Assembly (NCBI GenBank): GCA_023391075.1
Contig: JAEWBQ010000020.1
Location: 1 to 9,548 of the forward strand
From: Candidatus Parcubacteria bacterium
GTDB taxonomy: Bacteria > Patescibacteriota > Saccharimonadia > Saccharimonadales > Saccharimonadaceae
Direction of reading: 5' to 3'
DNA length: 9,548 bases
In this document: piece after piece, positions 1 through 5,649 of the stretch
How positions within the stretch are numbered: the first letter of the stretch is position 1
Layout of the letters: every line of letters begins with the position of its first letter
The notes under the pieces: generated by a model
The model's database searches: none
Told to the model about the DNA's origin: nothing
What the model saw: the letters and a program-made list of their open reading frames with translations, nothing else
Program-made: the position numbers and the translations under genes

Positions 1-329
1 GCTCGTCGGTAAGCCGGGTTCTGTCGTGGACGATCATCTATCTAGTTCTCTGGTTGCCCAAAGAATCGAGCGGATAGCGACCTGCGGACGGACCATCCTA
101 TGTGCAGATCTCCTTGCAGCCGACAGGGTTTACCTCCTCCGTATGTCACCATACGTCGCTGTGAGCTCTTACCTCACTCCTTTCACCCTTACCGCAGATT
201 GCTCCGCGGCGGTTTCGTTTCTGTGGCACTTTCCCTAGGGTTGCCCCCGGTCGCCGTTAGCGACTGTCGTGTCCTTTGCTGCCCGGACTTTCCTCTTACA
301 TACGCAAGCGATCGCCTAACGAACTGTCT
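1..329 (-). ncRNA. rnpB: RNase P RNA, class A-like (3' end at or just beyond the window edge)
   Basis: This is the catalytic RNA of RNase P, which removes 5' leaders from precursor tRNAs. Read on the minus strand it carries the hallmark blocks of bacterial RNase P RNA: GAGGAAAGUCCGGGC near the 5' end (295-281), then the CACAGAAA block followed by GAAACCGCC (about 222-207), AAGGGUGAAA (191-182), GGAGGUAAACCC (139-128), and the 3' block CCACGACAGAACCCGGCUUA (30-11). The order and spacing fit the universal core. The 5' end is placed at about 329 from the -10 box at 336-341. The 3' strand of helix P1 seems to be cut by the window start, so a few nucleotides may lie outside. Both tRNAs in this window encode their CCA ends. 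Identification is secure; only the exact ends are uncertain. Confidence 0.96.
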
Positions 330-335
330 GCACTT

Positions 336-341
336 ATTATA
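336..341 (-). promoter_or_regulatory. -10 element of rnpB
   Basis: A perfect TATAAT lies on the minus strand about 6 nt before the inferred rnpB 5' end. No convincing -35 hexamer is seen 16-18 bp upstream. That stretch is the 3' end of the Nudix/RNase H gene, whose TAG stop (346-344) is only 2 bp from the hexamer. Confidence 0.75.
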
Positions 342-343
342 CC

Positions 344-1222
344 CTATTGCCGGGCATGCGCATTGAGAATTTTGTTCACCATGCCATCGGCCAGTTGATT
401 GTATTCGCGCTTTACATGGACGAAGCTGACTTTATCAAAATGTGTGATAAGTTCTTTGATCCGTTCATAGACCGGCCATAACTCCCGGTTCTTGATCATA
501 TAGCTACCGTTCATCTGATTCACGACCAGCATACTATCGACCCGACACTCCACCACCCGCACCCCCATGCTCAGCGCCTTTTCGAGCGCTAAGCGCACGC
601 CGTGGTACTCGGCCATATTGTTTGTCGTGATACCCAGATACATCCCCCCCTCATGCACCACGTGCTCTTGCTGGTTCATTACCACGAAGCCGGACGCCGA
701 GGGTCCTGGATTGCCCCGTGAACCCCCGTCCGAGTAGACGATGACCTTTTCAATACCTGTTGTGTCTTCAGCAACGTCATGACCAATCAGCTCATTCTGC
801 TGCACAGAGGTAATTGTTTGTTGTGATATTCCCAACAATAGCTTAGTCGATTCGGTCAATGTTCCCTGTTGCAGCGCAGCAATGCTCTTCCATAAGTACT
901 TATCATGACTCGATCCGAGCGATATATTCGTTGCAAAATTTTCAATACTTACTGAATAAAGGATGAATATATACTGTATGTCGCGGTCGTCATGATCGAT
1001 ATAAGTTACGACGTCGAGCAAATGAGCAGCCCGGAGGGTCACGTCCATTTCAACCTGCAAGTAGCGCGTGAGCGAGTCCTCTGGCTGCTCGCCGTACTCC
1101 AGCCTGCCGCCCGGCAGTTCGTATTTGCCGGCGATGGTTTCGCGGCCACCTGCTCGCCGCAGCACTAAGACCCGCTGTTTCGAATCGGTAATGATAGCCC
1201 GGACGGCGATGCGTTGTTGCAT
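344..1222 (-). CDS. Nudix-fold / RNase HI fusion protein
   Basis: A 292-residue two-domain protein. Residues 1 to about 130 form a Nudix-like domain with PGGRLEYGE (37-45). The rest of the Nudix box reads R53-Y-L-Q-V-E58 where the family has REUXEE, so two of the metal-binding glutamates (now Tyr54 and Val57) are missing and hydrolase activity is doubtful. Residues about 157-290 are an RNase HI domain of the short prokaryotic type: YSDGGSRGNPG (163-173), NMAEY (202-206), VDSMLV (228-233) and LADGMVNK (277-284). These give all four acidic catalytic residues (D165, E205, D229, D279), so RNA cleavage in RNA:DNA hybrids is likely intact. The ATG at 1222 has no strong Shine-Dalgarno. The gene sits between the tRNA-Pro terminator and rnpB. 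RNase H assignment is strong; the role of the Nudix part is unknown (binding or a regulatory module are possibilities). Confidence 0.88.
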   Translation of the reverse strand: MQQRIAVRAIITDSKQRVLVLRRAGGRETIAGKYELPGGRLEYGEQPEDSLTRYLQVEMDVTLRAAHLLDVVTYIDHDDRDIQYIFILYSVSIENFATNISLGSSHDKYLWKSIAALQQGTLTESTKLLLGISQQTITSVQQNELIGHDVAEDTTGIEKVIVYSDGGSRGNPGPSASGFVVMNQQEHVVHEGGMYLGITTNNMAEYHGVRLALEKALSMGVRVVECRVDSMLVVNQMNGSYMIKNRELWPVYERIKELITHFDKVSFVHVKREYNQLADGMVNKILNAHARQ

Positions 1223-1260
1223 AGTTAGTGATAACTTTCTGTTTTGGACGTTGTACCCTC

Positions 1261-1269
1261 AGTGTAGCA
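1261..1269 (-). promoter_or_regulatory. Possible extended -10 for the Nudix/RNase H gene
   Basis: Minus-strand TGCTACACT matches an extended -10 (TGnTANNNT) and would start RNA about 30 nt before the ATG at 1222. There is no recognisable -35, because that position lies in the terminator hairpin of tRNA-Pro. Readthrough from tRNA-Pro is the alternative. Confidence 0.4.
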
Positions 1270-1272
1270 TAC

Positions 1273-1311
1273 GAGAAACCACACCTGCCAATGCGACAGG
1301 TGTGGTTTCTC
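1273..1311 (-). terminator. Hairpin directly after tRNA-Pro
   Basis: A perfect 15-bp inverted repeat (GAGAAACCACACCTG at 1273-1287 against 1297-1311) with a 9-nt loop begins on the base after the tRNA-Pro CCA. On the minus strand the 3' arm ends GGTTTCTC, so the U-tract is short and lies within the stem. It probably terminates the tRNA transcript or marks its 3' end for processing. Confidence 0.65.
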
Positions 1312-1387
1312 TGGTCGGGATGACAAGACTCGAACTTGCGACCTCACGGCCCCCAGCCGTACGCGCTACCAACTGCGCTACACCCCG
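1312..1387 (-). tRNA. tRNA-Pro (anticodon GGG)
   Basis: A 76-nt cloverleaf on the minus strand. The acceptor stem CGGGGTG/CATCCCG has one G-U pair. The D arm is GCGC/GCGC around AGTTGGTA. The anticodon stem TACGG/CCGTG encloses CTGGGGG, giving anticodon GGG for proline codon CCC. The T arm is GCAAG-TTCGAGT-CTTGT. The discriminator is A and CCA is encoded. Confidence 0.96.
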
Positions 1388-1399
1388 ATTTGTTCTTCT

Positions 1400-1429
1400 A
1401 TCATATACGGTAGGCCTAAAAATTGGCAA
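1400..1429 (-). promoter_or_regulatory. Promoter of tRNA-Pro
   Basis: TTGCCA (1429-1424), an 18-bp spacer and TATGAT (1405-1400) place the start about 6 nt before the mature tRNA 5' end. It begins just after the U-run that ends the putative ncRNA upstream. Confidence 0.7.
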
Positions 1430-1432
1430 CAT

Positions 1433-1587
1433 AAAAGCCCCAGAGAGCAGCCGTTGACGCTTGATATTCCCCGCGGTAATTGCACGGTGGTTGCCCTCAA
1501 AACATTCCCACGGGAATGAATCATTCGGGTTCCCTATCAAGATGATTATTCAGGAAAATCATACACGCCGAGGCGTCTCTGGGACAC
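1433..1587 (-). ncRNA. Unassigned structured RNA, about 150 nt
   Basis: The gap between the M50 gene and tRNA-Pro has its own extended -10 promoter and no plausible ORF of its own (the only open frame, 1540-1259 minus, runs on through the tRNA). The predicted RNA folds with paired ends: GUCCCAGAGA (1585-1576) pairs with UCUCUGGGGC (1446-1437) over 10 bp, followed by UUUU. Inside are AUGAUU/AAUCAU (1562-1557 with 1547-1542), CUUGAUA/UAUCAAG (1541-1535 with 1466-1460) and CAUUCC/GGAAUG (1518-1513 with 1508-1503). A short ACGC-CUCG-GCGU hairpin (1576-1565) competes slightly with the closing helix. It lacks the SRP RNA GGAA domain, the tRNA-like ends of tmRNA and RNase P motifs. End-to-end pairing recalls 6S RNA, but I cannot show this; it is equally likely to be a lineage-specific sRNA. 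Confidence 0.55.
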
Positions 1588-1592
1588 TTCTT

Positions 1593-1601
1593 ATTATAGC
1601 A
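1593..1601 (-). promoter_or_regulatory. Extended -10 promoter of the structured RNA
   Basis: Minus-strand TGCTATAAT is a perfect extended -10 (TGnTATAAT), placing the start near 1586, the first base pairs of the closing helix. No clear -35 is visible; the region upstream is the 3' end of the M50 protease gene. Confidence 0.72.
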
Positions 1602-1610
1602 GTTTCTCTC

Positions 1611-2246
1611 TTAGGATGCACCTAAAAGACGTGCGAACAGACTCACGAAAAACTGAATCCCCTGCTGCATAACAGCACCGATAAACCGGCCGCCGATCAG
1701 GACAATCACGAAGACCAGCATGATACCGTAACGTTCAATCCACTCCATCCCACGGCGCACGAATTCAGGCGCCAGCGCGTACAGCACACGGGAACCGTCA
1801 AGCGGCGGAATCGGGATCATATTAAAGACGAAGAAGCCCAGGTTAACGAGCGTTGCCGTCATAAGTGTCTGGCCAGTCCAGGTATCAGTATGCGCACCGA
1901 CGAGGACGAACCCCGCAAAACTGACAAACGCCAGTACGAAGTTCGTCAGAGGTCCCGCCACGGCGATGAGCGCTGCGCCCCACTCTCCATAGCGGATATT
2001 ATGGGGGTTGAACGGCACCGGCTTGGCGCCACCAAAGATTGGCGCACCGGGTGTCAGGGCAAGGAGGATCGGCAACAAAATCGTCAGGAACGGATCAATA
2101 TGTTTAATCGGGTTCAGTGTCAGCCGGCCTTGGAGCCGTGCCGTGTCGTCGCCCAGCCAATATCCAGCAAAGGCGTGCATCGCCTCATGGAGCGTCATCG
2201 AGAGCAGAATCACCACGAGCACGGTAATAATATATGCAATATCCAT
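1611..2246 (-). CDS. Site-2 protease family (M50) zinc metalloprotease
   Basis: A 211-residue integral membrane protein of the short site-2 protease type, which cleaves substrates within the membrane. HEAMH (20-24) in the first transmembrane segment supplies the two zinc histidines and the catalytic glutamate. FNMIPIPPLDGSRV (141-154) is the second conserved motif with the third ligand D150. Hydrophobic segments lie at about 4-18, 54-66, 90-117, 127-148 and 173-200. There is no PDZ domain, so this is the minimal form and substrates cannot be predicted. The ATG at 2246 follows GGGGGTA, and the promoter starts transcription 0-2 nt from it, so the mRNA is probably leaderless. It is transcribed divergently from rpmB and stops 10 bp before the ncRNA promoter. 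Confidence 0.93.
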   Translation of the reverse strand: MDIAYIITVLVVILLSMTLHEAMHAFAGYWLGDDTARLQGRLTLNPIKHIDPFLTILLPILLALTPGAPIFGGAKPVPFNPHNIRYGEWGAALIAVAGPLTNFVLAFVSFAGFVLVGAHTDTWTGQTLMTATLVNLGFFVFNMIPIPPLDGSRVLYALAPEFVRRGMEWIERYGIMLVFVIVLIGGRFIGAVMQQGIQFFVSLFARLLGAS

Positions 2247-2253
2247 TACCCCC

Positions 2254-2262
2254 AGTATACCA
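2254..2262 (-). promoter_or_regulatory. Extended -10 promoter of the M50 gene (leaderless start)
   Basis: Minus-strand TGGTATACT is an extended -10. Only GGGGGTA separates it from the ATG, so the RNA start falls on or next to the start codon. No ribosome binding site can precede it at normal spacing. Confidence 0.68.
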
Positions 2263-2274
2263 TCCTCCCCTCTC

Positions 2275-2303
2275 TTGACGAATCAGATAAAAAACGGTAA
2301 ACT
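2275..2303 (+). promoter_or_regulatory. Promoter of rpmB
   Basis: TTGACG (2275-2280), exactly 17 bp, TAAACT (2298-2303). The predicted start near 2310 gives a leader of about 27 nt. Confidence 0.78.
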
Positions 2304-2336
2304 GGTAAAGATTGTAAAAAATAAGTGGAACTAATT

Positions 2337-2540
2337 ATGGCAGCACGATGTGAACTCACCGGTAAAGGCAAGCAATTTGGCCACAATGTCAGCTTCTCTT
2401 TGCGTCGCACCAAGCGCGTCTTTAAGCCGAACCTCCAGAAGAAAACCTTCATGGTAGACGGCCAAAAAGTCACGATGACCCTCTCAACCCAGGCGATTCG
2501 TACGCTGAAGAAAAAAGGCATCCTGACCAAAGCCGCCTAA
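2337..2540 (+). CDS. rpmB: 50S ribosomal protein L28
   Basis: A 67-residue basic protein of the large ribosomal subunit. It has the L28 pattern: CELTGKGKQFGHNVS at the N-terminus (family CxxTGKxxxxGxNxS), then TKRVFKPNLQKKTF (25-38, family TKRxFxPNLxxxxF) and the conserved C-terminal KKKGI. The ATG at 2337 is preferred over the in-frame GTG at 2325 because L28 proteins begin just before the CxxTG block, and GGA at 2327-2329 (the GGAA of GTGGAA) offers a weak Shine-Dalgarno at normal spacing. It is monocistronic, with its own promoter and terminator, and is the only plus-strand gene left of 7800. Confidence 0.96.
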   Translation: MAARCELTGKGKQFGHNVSFSLRRTKRVFKPNLQKKTFMVDGQKVTMTLSTQAIRTLKKKGILTKAA

Positions 2541-2548
2541 CCGGCAAC

Positions 2549-2588
2549 CCAATGAAAAACTCCTCGTTCAAGAGGAGTTTTTCATTGG
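2549..2588. terminator. Bidirectional terminator between rpmB and the MBL-fold gene
   Basis: A perfect 17-bp inverted repeat (2549-2565 with 2572-2588, 6-nt loop) contains AAAAACTCCTC and GAGGAGTTTTT. Both strands therefore show a GC-rich core followed by a T run, serving rpmB and the convergent operon ending at 2605. Confidence 0.87.
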
Positions 2589-2604
2589 ACGCCAATCGCT
2601 CGCT

Positions 2605-3240
2605 TTAGCTGCGAGCGATAACGATTGCCGTCAGGGCGTCAGGCAGACTCGTAGCCGCCTTGACCTTGTATTTGCCGGTCTCTTCTACGGGTGCGCCAAG
2701 CTCCTTCGTAAAGACCTCGAGATCTTCCTGGGGTACTTCGTAACTGAGTGCGGCATCGGCATAATGCACCGGCACGACAGCTTTCGGCTCGATTTGACGA
2801 ACGATCGCCGCAGCACTGGTGGCATCAAGCGTATAGCCTGTGCCACCTACCGGGATGATCACGATGTCGATGACGCCCAAATCTTCCAGCTGCTCTTCGG
2901 TCAGCTTCGGTGCGACGTTACCTAACAGCGCGATGCGGACGTCGCCTGTCTCGATGCGGTAAATCGTCGAGCGCTTCTCATCGGTCTCGGTATCGATATG
3001 GCGCTGCGCGGCGATACCGCGGACTGAAAAGTCGCCTACTTCGTATTCGCCAGGACCCTCGATAACCAGGCGAGCTGCCTCGTCGTTAATCATGAAGCGT
3101 TCTTCGGTTGCCAGTTCGACCGCATCTTTGACCGAAGCGTCCTTCAGCCCAATCAGCGACTGCTTCGGATCGGTAATCAGCGTGGTTTTCTTCGTCGAGA
3201 TCACGACCGTGTTGCCACCTTTATATTCAATATCAAACAT
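2605..3240 (-). CDS. Metallo-beta-lactamase-fold protein with degenerate metal site
   Basis: A 211-residue protein resembling the UlaG/UPF0173-like branch of the MBL fold (COG2220 type). The fold is suggested by the N-terminal beta strands (IEYKGGNTVVI), ITDP (22-25), LVIEGPGEYEVG (58-69), IDIVIIPVGGTGYTLD (124-139) and VVPVHYAD (155-162). The HxHxDH zinc motif expected around residues 45-60 is absent (that stretch reads ATEERFMINDEAAR), and only H159 of the usual late histidines is obvious. Classical zinc hydrolase activity is therefore doubtful. A strong AAGGAGG sits 4 nt before the ATG. It is the second gene of a pair with the winged-helix regulator, whose stop lies inside this Shine-Dalgarno region. 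Fold assignment moderate, function unknown. Confidence 0.72.
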   Translation of the reverse strand: MFDIEYKGGNTVVISTKKTTLITDPKQSLIGLKDASVKDAVELATEERFMINDEAARLVIEGPGEYEVGDFSVRGIAAQRHIDTETDEKRSTIYRIETGDVRIALLGNVAPKLTEEQLEDLGVIDIVIIPVGGTGYTLDATSAAAIVRQIEPKAVVPVHYADAALSYEVPQEDLEVFTKELGAPVEETGKYKVKAATSLPDALTAIVIARS

Positions 3241-3250
3241 AGTGCCTCCT

Positions 3251-3838
3251 TTAGCGTTTCAGAATAGTGTCGGGATCGTGCAGGACGGCGTGCTTGCCGC
3301 TCAGTACCTCTGTAATAAATTTATCACGAACGCTCAATCGATAATAGAACTCGTCGTAGGTCAGGACCGTATAGTTAAGCTCGCGCGCTTCGATACGCTC
3401 GATTTCCTTGATGGCGCTCTTGACCTTGCTACTCGGCATATCGCCCACGAGCAGTAAATCGATACCGCTGGCAGAGCCCTTGACCAGCACCCCGGCGATC
3501 ACGGCCAGGCGCAGACCAGGTAACTCGACCAGTCGCTCATGCCAATCCGCTTGGGCTGTCTTGCTGACCGTGCTCTCTACCTTCTCGTCAGCGAAGATCG
3601 CACGGAATGGCACGTAATATTCGTACCGCTGATTGATCTCGTAGTAGAGTTTGTTATCAGCCGTGTCGCTGGTAATAATACCGACATCGAGCATATTTGC
3701 CAGTTCGCGGCGGACCGAATTGATCTGTTCGTCAATCAGGCGCGTGATTTCACGCACATAAAAGGCCTTCCCTGGATTGTTCAGGAATAGGTGGAGTAAT
3801 TTTACCCTCGTTTTTGAGCCGAATAGCGCGTCGATCAC
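3251..3838 (-). CDS. Winged-helix regulator with nucleotidyltransferase-like domain
   Basis: A 195-residue protein. Residues 1 to about 75 look like a winged helix: LFGSKTRVKLLHLFL, then YVREITRLIDEQINSVRREL as a helix-turn-helix, then the wing GIITSDTADNKLYYEIN. Residues about 100-190 resemble the MNT-type nucleotidyltransferase fold (VLVKGSASGIDLLLVGD, 117-133), but the usual GSxxxGxxxxxSDxDLLV signature is reduced. The first acidic residue and the long insert are missing, so a sensor role fits better than catalysis. The start is GTG at 3838, the only reasonable choice, with GAGG about 9 nt upstream. The TAA is immediately followed by the next gene's AGGAGG, indicating translational coupling with the MBL-fold gene. 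Targets are unknown. Confidence 0.75.
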   Translation of the reverse strand: MIDALFGSKTRVKLLHLFLNNPGKAFYVREITRLIDEQINSVRRELANMLDVGIITSDTADNKLYYEINQRYEYYVPFRAIFADEKVESTVSKTAQADWHERLVELPGLRLAVIAGVLVKGSASGIDLLLVGDMPSSKVKSAIKEIERIEARELNYTVLTYDEFYYRLSVRDKFITEVLSGKHAVLHDPDTILKR

Positions 3839-3869
3839 GTATGTTTACCTCGGATAACTTTCGTGTTCT

Positions 3870-3878
3870 ATGATAGCA
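3870..3878 (-). promoter_or_regulatory. Extended -10 promoter of the winged-helix/MBL pair
   Basis: Minus-strand TGCTATCAT gives an RNA start near 3863 and a leader of about 25 nt containing GAGG. It lies just downstream of the miaA stop. No clear -35 is visible. Confidence 0.6.
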
Positions 3879-3888
3879 CGAAATGTGC

Positions 3889-4761
3889 TCACTTGGCGAG
3901 TCGCTGGACAAGATAGTTTCTCGCCTCGTCGAGCGACAGCCATGTAATATGCGGATTACGCTTCAGCCAGGTCAGCTGGCGTTTCGCGAGGCGCCAATCG
4001 AGGGTTGCGGCTTTTTCTTTCGTTTCGTTGTAAGAAAGTCTACCTTTAGTATATTCATGCACAAGCGGGTAGATGTTACCCGTCATAGCCTGGCTGTCCC
4101 AGCCATACTTTTTGCCCAATCTAGTTGCCTCATCGACAACGCCATCGTCAAACATGTGTTCAATCCGCTCCGCGATGCGCGCTCGCAAAACATCACGATT
4201 CGTTGCAATACCAACAATAACGCTTGTGCTTATCGGCGCGTTGCGCCGCTGGGGCGTATGGCCATTGCGCTCGATCGCCCGGACGACATAGCGTTTATTT
4301 TGACTGTTCTCAGGCAGGGTTATGTTGTGCTCTATACAATAACTATGAAGCTGTTCGAGTGTCATGTTCATCAGCTGTTGTCGTAATAACTCGTCGGCGA
4401 CAGGTGAAAATTGATAATCGTACAACACCGCATCGACGTACAAACCAGTCCCGCCCACGAGAAACGGCACGTTGCCTCGGCCCCGAATTTGGGCGATTTT
4501 TTCCACCGCGTAGCGCTTGAAGTCAGCCGCCGTAAAGACAGTACCCGGCTCCACGAGATCCAGTCCCCAGTGCGGTACCCGTGCCCGCTCATCGGCACTC
4601 GGCTTCGCCGTACCAATGTCCATGCCTTTAAAAATCGTCCGAGAATCGGCACTAATAATCTCCCCGCCGAATCGATCGGCAAGTTCGATCGCCAGCGCCG
4701 TTTTGCCGCTCGCCGTCGGCCCGACAATGACTACCAGCGGCAGTTCACTTACGGCCGCCAT
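3889..4761 (-). CDS. miaA: tRNA dimethylallyltransferase
   Basis: A 290-residue enzyme that transfers a dimethylallyl group from DMAPP to N6 of adenosine 37 in tRNAs reading UNN codons. Seen: P-loop GPTASGKT (14-21), EIISADSRTIFKGMDIGTAKP at about 34-54 (the family's catalytic Asp and tRNA-contacting stretch), FLVGGTGLYVDA (100-111), QNKRYVVRAIER (about 153-164, family DPxNxxRxxRALE), and C-terminal RLAKRQLTWLKRN (family YAKRQxTWFR). Length is near the family norm. The ATG at 4761 is supported by GAGGAG 6 nt upstream, inside the end of the ATL gene, which it overlaps by 13 bp. It ends in TGA, which shows UGA is a stop here. It is the last gene of the thrS operon. Neither tRNA in this window is a substrate (both have G37). 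Confidence 0.96.
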   Translation of the reverse strand: MAAVSELPLVVIVGPTASGKTALAIELADRFGGEIISADSRTIFKGMDIGTAKPSADERARVPHWGLDLVEPGTVFTAADFKRYAVEKIAQIRGRGNVPFLVGGTGLYVDAVLYDYQFSPVADELLRQQLMNMTLEQLHSYCIEHNITLPENSQNKRYVVRAIERNGHTPQRRNAPISTSVIVGIATNRDVLRARIAERIEHMFDDGVVDEATRLGKKYGWDSQAMTGNIYPLVHEYTKGRLSYNETKEKAATLDWRLAKRQLTWLKRNPHITWLSLDEARNYLVQRLAK

Positions 4762-5057
4762 CGTCGCTCCTCAAAATTATCCACTACAAAGTTCGTACAG
4801 CTCACTCCATCAGCTTCGAGCAGCTGCTGCTGTACTTCGCGGCCGCCCGGGAAGCCACTTGCCAGTCCGCCGAAGCGATTGACCAAGCGATGCCATGGTA
4901 GTTCAGTTGGACCATAATGGGCCATCCCGCCAACAATCCGAGCAGCCTGCGCATGACCTGCAAGCGCCGCCAGGTCGCCGTAGGTCGTGACGAATCCGGC
5001 CGGCACTTGGCTCATCAGTTCATAAACCCGAGTAGTAAAACTATCGCCACTCATCAT
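4749..5057 (-). CDS. Alkyltransferase-like (ATL) DNA-binding protein
   Basis: About 102 residues, the size of the C-terminal domain of O6-alkylguanine-DNA alkyltransferase. The PCHR active-site motif is replaced by PWHR (54-57), with tryptophan in place of the alkyl-accepting cysteine. That is the hallmark of ATL proteins, which bind O6-alkylguanine and flag it for nucleotide excision repair without repairing it. Other family features are TTYGDLA (24-30, the tyrosine that helps nucleotide flipping) and AARIVGGM (38-45, the arginine finger). Two adjacent ATGs (5057, 5054) overlap the end of the HAD gene by 14-17 bp. The open frame runs back to 5204, but that part is the HAD gene in another frame and shows no homology. 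Coupled translation with the HAD gene is likely. Confidence 0.9.
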   Translation of the reverse strand: MMSGDSFTTRVYELMSQVPAGFVTTYGDLAALAGHAQAARIVGGMAHYGPTELPWHRLVNRFGGLASGFPGGREVQQQLLEADGVSCTNFVVDNFEERRWRP

Positions 5058-5649
5058 ATATATACGTGAGTGCCGCTTCCCAGTCGACGCACGGCGTAAT
5101 TCGTGTCGCCGCCTCGGGCCGCACGCTCCAGGCTTTCGTCCCAAACAGCACCCCGTCAATTCCATGTTCGGCAGCCGACAGGAGATTGCGCGGGTGGTCG
5201 TCAATCAGCAGCTGTGCACCCAGCTCTTCGCAAATAATACCTTTCGGTCGAAACGGCCGACCGTCATGCGGATTGCCCGCAAAGATCACATGCGAAAATA
5301 ACGACGGCAAATGATGCCGCAACCATGTGACCGTTTCCTGCGCGAACAGCTCATTACGCGCCGTGACCAGTACCACGGTAAAATCCTCACTCAGGCGCGC
5401 CAGTGCATCCTTGGCTCCCGGAATCGGTTGCAAGCGCAAGTGGTCCATGCTCAAAAACGCATGGACCATCTGCTCCGTCTCTTCCACATCGCCGCCCCAA
5501 ACTTCATGAAAGTTATAGCTGACGAAGTCGTCGACGGTCAGGTTCGTACCTTTTAGCTCATTATGGTAACTGGCGATACCGTCGACAAACGGAAACAGTA
5601 CGTCGTCGATATCAATTGCGATCACCGGACGCGTCGTGGCATCAGTCAT
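5041..5649 (-). CDS. HAD-family 5'(3')-deoxyribonucleotidase-like phosphatase
   Basis: A 202-residue HAD protein resembling the cytosolic 5'(3')-deoxyribonucleotidase family (NT5C type), which dephosphorylates nucleoside monophosphates. Motif I is AIDIDDVLFP (11-20; nucleophile D13, acid/base D15), motif II VLVTARN (93-99, T96), motif III RPKG (134-137, K136) and motif IV LLIDDHPRN (147-155, D150/D151). A helical cap lies at about 20-80. The ATG directly follows the thrS TAA with no spacer, and GGGG about 7 nt upstream could recruit ribosomes. Substrate is not certain; related patescibacterial HAD proteins could act on other phosphates. Confidence 0.83.
   Translation of the reverse strand: MTDATTRPVIAIDIDDVLFPFVDGIASYHNELKGTNLTVDDFVSYNFHEVWGGDVEETEQMVHAFLSMDHLRLQPIPGAKDALARLSEDFTVVLVTARNELFAQETVTWLRHHLPSLFSHVIFAGNPHDGRPFRPKGIICEELGAQLLIDDHPRNLLSAAEHGIDGVLFGTKAWSVRPEAATRITPCVDWEAALTYIYDEWR

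Noticed and set aside
1471..1490. ACCGCGG in the unassigned RNA as a second T-box
   Set aside because: The UGGN half of the T-box sequence is absent, there is no antiterminator bulge or terminator pair, and no synthetase gene follows.
1259..1540. 93-codon minus-strand frame across tRNA-Pro
   Set aside because: It runs through the tRNA, its promoter and its terminator hairpin; the product has no recognisable domain.
5058..5204. Upstream extension of the ATL gene
   Set aside because: It lies wholly within the HAD gene in another frame, is Arg/Cys-rich, and family members begin just before the TTYGDLA region.
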